From Piromyces finnis (taxonomy: Eukaryota > Neocallimastigomycota > Neocallimastigomycetes > Neocallimastigales > Neocallimastigaceae), in NCBI GenBank assembly GCA_002104945.1, contig MCFH01000005.1, positions 857,501 to 921,500 of the forward strand: a stretch of DNA of 64,000 bases. Direction: 5' to 3'. Shown here piece by piece: positions 57,413-64,000 of the stretch. Every line of letters starts with the position of its first letter. Positions within the stretch are counted from its first letter, which is position 1. Below the pieces are notes generated by a model, which saw only the letters and a program-made list of their open reading frames with translations, had not been told where the DNA came from and did not search any database. The position numbers and the translations under genes were made by a program.

Positions 57413-60356
57413 AATAAAAAAAAACCCAATAAGAATAAAAAAACTATAAATTTAATTTTAAAAATAAATAATAATAATAATAATAATTATATAATAATAT
57501 TAAATTTTTTTTTTACCTATTAATAATTAATAAATAAAAAAAATGTATACAAGTAAATTTATTAACAAATTTCTTTTCTTTTATTATTAAATAAAAAAAA
57601 TATTATTATTAATTTCACTATTAATATATAATTATAGAAGCATGAGGATATTATTTTATATGTAAAAGTATATAAAAAATAATAATCCATATATAATAGA
57701 ATTATATAGAATAGAATTACTAGTTTTTTTTATTATCAAATTTTTTATTTTCTTTTTTTTATTTATTTAATATATAAATTTTGGTTTAAAAATTTAATAT
57801 AAAATAATATATTAATTATTTATTTTATTATATATTAATTATCTTTTTTTCTATAATTCAATTTATTTTGACTTTTTCATATTTTGTAATCTTAATTTAT
57901 ATTAAAAATTAAAAAATTCTATTTATTTGAAAAGAATTATATTAATTATAATATTATTTTAAATTATATATTATTAAATTAATAATATATAGAATATTAC
58001 TAATAAAATTTAATATAATTGATTAAATGAATATTTATGTGTTACATTAATTTAGTAATTTAATATTTTAATTTATAATCATATATATTACATTAATATT
58101 AATATATTAAGAATGACTTATAAAAACAGGACGAGATTTATATATTAAAAAATATATTAAGTATTACTTAATTATGATATTATAATTGTAATTATACTGT
58201 AATATATTGGTAATATATTAATGATATAAAAATATTATTTTGAAGCTTTTAAAAGATTAAAAATAAAAAATAATATAGTTAAACTTTTTATATGATTTTT
58301 ATGGCTTTTAACTTCTTTCAATAAATAGAATGAAAACTTTTTTATTTTCATTTCTTGTCGGGCTTTTAATATTTTTATAAAATAATAATAATAGATTTTA
58401 CATAAAAAGGAATTGTTATGTCATAAGGGGAAAAAAACACTACACATTATAATAATTCTTATTTTATTTAAATTTTTAAAGTAAAAGAATAAAAAAAATT
58501 AATTTCCTTATATAAAATCATTTTATAAAAAAAAAAGTAATATAGTATATACCTACTTTTAATAGAAAAAGGTGATATTTCATTTATTAATAAATAAATA
58601 AAATTAGATTATCGAGTTTGTTCAATTGTTCAATGGCTTTTTTATTTGTTGCTTGCTTCTTACTTAAAACCATAATTATAGATCATTTTAAAATTAATTA
58701 ATTATCAACTATTTTATTACACAGGTTAAGTAACGCCAATAAGATGAAACAAGTAATTAAAATTTTTTAATTTATCCACAATTAATATAAATCTTATTTG
58801 TTAAAGATAAAGAATAGATAAACGTTACACCAAAAATTTTTAAAAAATTAAAAATAAGATTGTGATATACACGTGTTTCAATAAGTATATTAATATAGAG
58901 CATAAAATTTATTAAAGACCTTTGTAAATAATAATGTTTACTTCATACAAAAATTTATAATGTTCTTTATAAAGTAGACATATTTTAATAATTTATAATA
59001 ACATAAAATATTTTTACCTAAGCATAAACCCAAAAATTTTCATTTCTACTACTCTATAATTTAAAATTATAATTTTCTATATGATTAATAATACAAAGGA
59101 TTTTTTTAGAAATGTTCAACAATTTTTTGTGCTACATAGAGTAAAACTAATTAAAATTAAATAAAAAAATTAAAATTAGTCAATTTATTGGATTTTTAAA
59201 ATTTTGGAAAATATATTATAAAACAATGATCTATTTTAGCATAAAACACATTAGGAGAAGTTAAAAAGAAAAAAAAACATAATAGCATAGTTCATCCATA
59301 ACTAAAACATTTAATTAATAAGCATGATATTGTAATCATATATATGCAATTAGCTAATATATATATAAATAAGAAAACTCTATATAGGCAATAAATTTTT
59401 CAAAAAAAAAAAGGATAAATCTTTATATAATTACTATATTAGTTATTATAAAATACATAATGATTCATAGTCACTACCCAATGGCTTTTTTACTTATAGT
59501 AAAAAAAATTATATAAAGTATTTTCTATTTTAACAAAAAAAAATGATATATTATCAGTGTTATAAGTATAAAAAAAATATTTTTATTTTTCATCTCTTTA
59601 TATTTAAACTATTGCTTACCAACATAAAAACTACATAGAAAATTCAATAAAATGCAAATATTACTAATATTTAGTATTTAATATAGTTAAATCATAGTAT
59701 AAATACAAATAATATTTGATAGACACTAAATATAGTCGTTATGGTGATTCATATTTCTCATCTACTAAAAATATATATTATAGTAGATGAGAAATATATA
59801 TATATTTTTTTTATATATATACATTGTATTTAGTATAGAAAATAGAAAATAATCTGAAAAAAAAAAAAAAAAGTTCTCTCTTCTTTCTTACCCACTTCAT
59901 TAATTAAAATCTATTAAAATTGAATATTAATAGATTTTACAAATAATGTGCATTTAATAGTTAATAGTATAATGTATAATATTATAATAAAAAATCAATT
60001 ATCATTTAAATTGTACTAATATTTATATTCTTATTTCAAACATATTGATTACATACATCCATAATTGATATGGAATAATACGAAAAAACCAATATAATAA
60101 ATATTTTATATAATAAAAAGCTTAAAACACTATATAACATTATATACATACAACTTTCTTTATATATAATTATACATTAGATAGTTTTTTTTTTTTTTTT
60201 ATAAGAAAATCTTATTTTTTTAAACCAATTAAAAATATATATAATAATAATAATTATATTAAATTTTAAAAATTAAAATATAAATTATATTATATATTAC
60301 ATTTTAATAAGAAATTTGGAAAACAAAAAAATAATAATAATAATAATAAAAAAGAA
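56801..60356. other. Divergent intergenic region between rhomboid and LINS genes
   Basis: About 3.5 kb of A/T-rich DNA between two divergent starts, with homopolymers and one perfect inverted repeat at 59,751-59,797. No coding or RNA feature was recognised. Confidence 0.6.
59751..59797. repeat. Perfect 17-bp inverted repeat with 13-nt loop
   Basis: atatttctcatctacta (59,751-59,767) is followed by 13 A/T bases and its exact reverse complement (59,781-59,797). The stem includes mixed-sequence CTCATCTAC, so it is not simply a product of TA repeats. Confidence 0.85.
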
Positions 60357-63300
60357 ATGAATAATACATCATCATATGAATGGGATTTTAAAAACTCATT
60401 AAATAATAATATAAAATTAAGTCTTCAACAAGAAAACGAGGAAATTAAAAATCTAAGTTATCTAATCAATTTTTTAACAGGAATCGTTCATAATGAAAAA
60501 AATAAAATTGAAGATCCAATAGCAACATTTCAGAATTCATGGGAAAATTTAATATTAAATTTAAATACTATTGTAGGCTTAAAGACAATAATAAATATGT
60601 TTATATATATAGAAAAATAATAATAAAAAAAAAAGTTATATTCTATATAAAGAAAATATTAATTCATTTGAAAATTTAAAATTTATTAAAAAGATAAAGA
60701 ATGGTTTATCTCATAAAACTCAATTAATAGCATATCTTTGGAGGAAAATTCTTTATAATGTTTATATAACATTTTATGGTAATAATATCATTGCAATTGT
60801 ATTTACTATGTATAATGTATAATAATGTAGAAATAGAATCATTTAACGAAAATCATTCTGAAATTTTTGTTTTCCATATATATTTTAATTACTTTTTAAA
60901 ACATTTAGAAAATGAAAAGTATAAAGAATTTATGGAAAAATCAATTCAATACTTATTTGAACAATTAATGAACGACTTAAATTATAAGATTTCAAAGAAA
61001 AATGAAGAAATAAAACAAAATGTGTTATATTCCAACTCTTTATTGAATTATTATGATTCTGATTCTGATGAAGAAGAAGAAGAAGAAGAAGAAGATAACG
61101 TTGAAAATAAAATTCAGAAATTTCAAATCAAAAGAAGAATTAAACATATATTTAATTTATTACATATGTTATTAAAGGATTTTAGAAAAGCAATTATTGA
61201 TAATGATGAAGAATTTCCAATTCATATTGGCGATTATATTTGGATTATTTTCCAAGAAGAAAACTTTTCAACTTTTAATTCTTCACAATTTAATAAAGTA
61301 TTATTTTCAAAGCAAAATGTAAATTTTTTTTTTTTTTTTTTTTTTTAAATAGTATAATATTGTTTAAAGTATATATGCATATATATATAAAATGAACTAT
61401 AATTTAAAAAGAAAATACTATAGTAATTATTTATACTAATTATATTATTAATTCTTTTTTATACTCTATACTATATATGCATATATATATAATAGTTCTT
61501 GGAATGGACTTATGAAATTGTTGTTATTCAAATTGATTTAATTAAACTCTATCATATTCGAAATATAAATGAAAAAGAAAAAGATAAATTTAATTTAATT
61601 AATAATATGCCAATATTTGTTATTAATCATATTGAAGAGGTAAACATTTTATTCATCCTATAATTAAATTAATAGTATATTATTATGAATAATATTAACC
61701 GATCACTATTTTTTAATAATATATTAATGAAAAATTTATAATCTATTTAAAAAAAAAAAAAAAAAAGTATGGCTATATTTTTGAAGAGGATTTTCCAACA
61801 AATCAAACAATGATAGTAAGAAGAATATTACAACTTTTTAATCAAATAATAATAGTATTAGATCAAGTCATGAATTTTGAAAAATGGAGAAAGAATTGGC
61901 AGGATTGGACCACTTCAAATTTATCTTTTGAAAATTTATTAATGGGTTATTCCAAATATAAAATAAAAGTATATCCTGAAATAGAAAATCTTATTCATTC
62001 CTATGAGTCCAATGATCAAAAAGTTCCCGAATCTCAAAGACCACCATCTTTTTATTATCAACTTATATATCAAAAATTAAGTGTTCTTATTACAATAATG
62101 AAAATTTTTATTTGTTTTGTAAAGCATTCCCAAATTAAAAACTATATTGCTCATCATCTCTATGATAATGGAAATATTTCCTACACAACATTTATTCATC
62201 AGCCATCTTGTAATGCGATGTTATGTCAACATCAAAGTTATTTAGATAGAGAATGTATGTGTAAATTTTTATTAGGGATTAATCGTTGGTTTTTCTCCAT
62301 GGCAAAAATGGATACATTCTTAATTCAAAATAGTATTGTAGATAGTTTATTAATTGAATTAACTAAGGATATAAATATTTCAGGTAATACTTTATATCTT
62401 TTATCATATATCTATTTAACTTTTTAAAAAAAAAATACTGATTCTTAACAATATTATTATTTGGGAATAAAAAAAAAAAAAAAGATATTTTCAGTTATAC
62501 TAATATTCCAGAAATTATAGTCAATTTATATAGCCATAATGATAGTGAATTGATGGATACCCTAATTTTATTACAAAATAATTTTATTTGTTACCAATAT
62601 AAATCGGCAAAAACACTATATCATAGGTAAATCTACATATAATTTAAAAAAAAAAAAAAAACATATTACATTAATACATAAATTAATATATATTAATAAA
62701 AACAAAATTATAATTATTTTATATTGCTTATTGTTACATAAATTTATAAAATATATAATTATATATGTGGGGATTTTAATAAAAATAATAAATATTAACA
62801 AAAAAAAAAAAAAAAAAAAAAAAAAAGATGTCCAGTAATAGCAACAATTTTGGAATTTAGTACTCCAATAAAGTTATTTGAAGCCTTAATGCATAATATT
62901 TCTTATGATAAAAAAATATTATTAGATTGGGTGATATCAAATGAGACAACCTTTTTGGAGTATCTTTTACGTTACCTTGATTACACCGAACTTTATTGTC
63001 AAACATCTTTATCCACCTCTTCAAAAAACACGGAACAAAATCAAAAAAAATTATCAAATACAGAACAAATGGAAATTTATATGGATGAAAATTATATAAA
63101 AAATAAAAAATTAAAGGATACTTTTCCTTCAAATTACTATAACAATAATGACGATAATGATACTGACAGTTATTCCCCAAAAGTAAGGTCAGGTAAAAGA
63201 AGAATGATCCTTAAAAATAATTTTAATGAAAATTCTAATAGTACTGCAATGGCACAAGAATATTCCATTCAACATTTATCGGACCAATTAAAATATACTT

Positions 63301-63461
63301 TTAGAATTACGGAAAAACCTTCAAAAGAAACTATTGAACTTCTTTCTCAATTAAGAATGACTATTGATAAACTTTCAAAACGTGATTTAATTCCATTTTC
63401 CCCTGGACCTCTTCTAAGAAAAATGGATCTTTTTTATCAAAATTTTTCATTTCTTTTATAG
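60357..63461 (+). CDS. LINS1: Lines-homolog (LINS-like) protein, 802 aa, seven exons
   Basis: Exons: 60357-60598, 60636-60778, 60831-61318, 61496-61639, 61768-62383, 62485-62626, 62828-63461, all frame-consistent and GT-AG. The protein is alpha-helical with no signal peptide. The C-terminal part carries two blocks I recognise from the Lines (Drosophila lin / human LINS1) C-terminal domain: DWVISNETTFLEYLLRYLDY, and LRMTIDKLSKRDLIPFSPGP followed by LLR just before the stop. An acidic poly-Glu run (near residues 210-220) and an Asn/Asp/Ser-rich insertion lie between helical segments. Lines acts in Wnt/Wingless-related patterning in animals; its molecular function in fungi is unknown. The first donor (GTTTAT at 60,599) is weak but is the only phase-2 fit. 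Assignment rests on short C-terminal motifs, so another armadillo-like protein remains possible. Confidence 0.65.
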
Positions 63462-63559
63462 AAATGAAATGAAAAAAAAAAAAAAAAAAAAAAAAAAATA
63501 ATAATAATAAAAATAATAAAAATAAATTATTTTTAACACCATAAACTTTATAATTTTTA

Positions 63560-63615
<56 letters not shown>

Positions 63616-64000
63616 ACTTTATTTTTATTATTATTTTACTTTATTTTTTATTTTTATTTTTTTTTTGAATTTTTTTTTTTTTTTTTTTTGAATTTTTTGT
63701 GTTTATAATAAAAGAAATATATCTATTAAATATATGGTATTTATTTTTTTTATTTTTGTTAATATTTTTACTCTTTTTTTTTTTTTTTTTAATAAATAGT
63801 AATAGTAATATGCTTTTCTAAATTTATATATTTGTTTTTGGTTTTTAATTCCATTTGTTTTGTAAAAAAAAAAATGAATTTTTTTTTTATCTTTCTAGTT
63901 TATTGTAAAATTGATATTCCTTAAAGAGATAATTTATTATTTATATACGGAAAATGTTTCAGAAAAAAGTAAAAAAAATCATGCTCTAATTCTTACTTAA
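63462..64000. other. Right-end region after LINS
   Basis: Begins with a poly(A) run and a TTA microsatellite (about 63,559-63,613), then T-rich DNA. No gene can be supported, though an exon of a gene lying mostly to the right cannot be excluded. Confidence 0.55.

Overview
The window is nuclear DNA of a eukaryote. Genes are split by many short GT-AG introns, non-coding DNA is almost pure A/T with long homopolymers and AAT/AAAT microsatellites, and coding regions carry Asn/Ser-rich stretches. The gene content is a fungal-type EEVD Hsp70, a CotH-family surface protein, poly(A)-tailed LINE retrotransposons, a flagellar protein (CFAP70) and an ankyrin protein. Together these best fit a zoospore-forming anaerobic gut fungus (Neocallimastigomycota). 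That placement is inference: Dictyostelium-like AT-rich amoebae lack cilia and so fit CFAP70 poorly, but no phylogeny was possible here.

Layout. 1-5,565 (-): RNA polymerase I initiation factor Rrn7/TAF1B, ten exons reconstructed, running off the left edge in a huge low-complexity C-terminal exon. 6,264-8,876 (-): intronless ankyrin-repeat protein. 10,906-12,855 (+): intronless cytosolic Hsp70. 12,856-25,290: about 12 kb of gene-poor, extremely AT-rich DNA with two decayed LINE 3' ends near its left side. 25,291-31,560: LINE cluster, made of an old fragment, a 5'-truncated copy with a perfect 12-bp target-site duplication, and an internally deleted copy that itself contains a tiny nested LINE insertion. 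33,232-40,007 (+): CFAP70, about 20 exons. 40,883-42,570 (+): ClpP protease with an organellar presequence, nine exons including a 6-nt microexon. 44,530-45,319 (+): V-ATPase proteolipid subunit c. 47,199-48,374 (+): Ser/Lys-rich protein of unknown function. 50,014-52,625 (-): membrane-anchored CotH protein whose signal peptide contains one in-frame stop. 54,961-56,800 (-): rhomboid protease with an N-terminal KRAGT repeat. 60,357-63,461 (+): Lines-homolog (LINS) protein, seven exons.

The genes are ordinary, independently transcribed housekeeping and cell-biology genes (rRNA transcription, proteostasis, flagellum, vacuolar acidification, intramembrane proteolysis), not an operon or pathway cluster. 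I saw no evidence of a new multi-gene system. The observations most worth following are: the AT-hook/acidic extension of Rrn7; splice acceptors placed directly after long poly(A) runs; the CotH signal-peptide stop; the ClpP microexon and what ClpP means in a probable hydrogenosome; and the readable insertion history of the LINEs. Exon boundaries come from reading frame plus family similarity judged by eye. The CFAP70 first donor and the CotH 5' end are unresolved.
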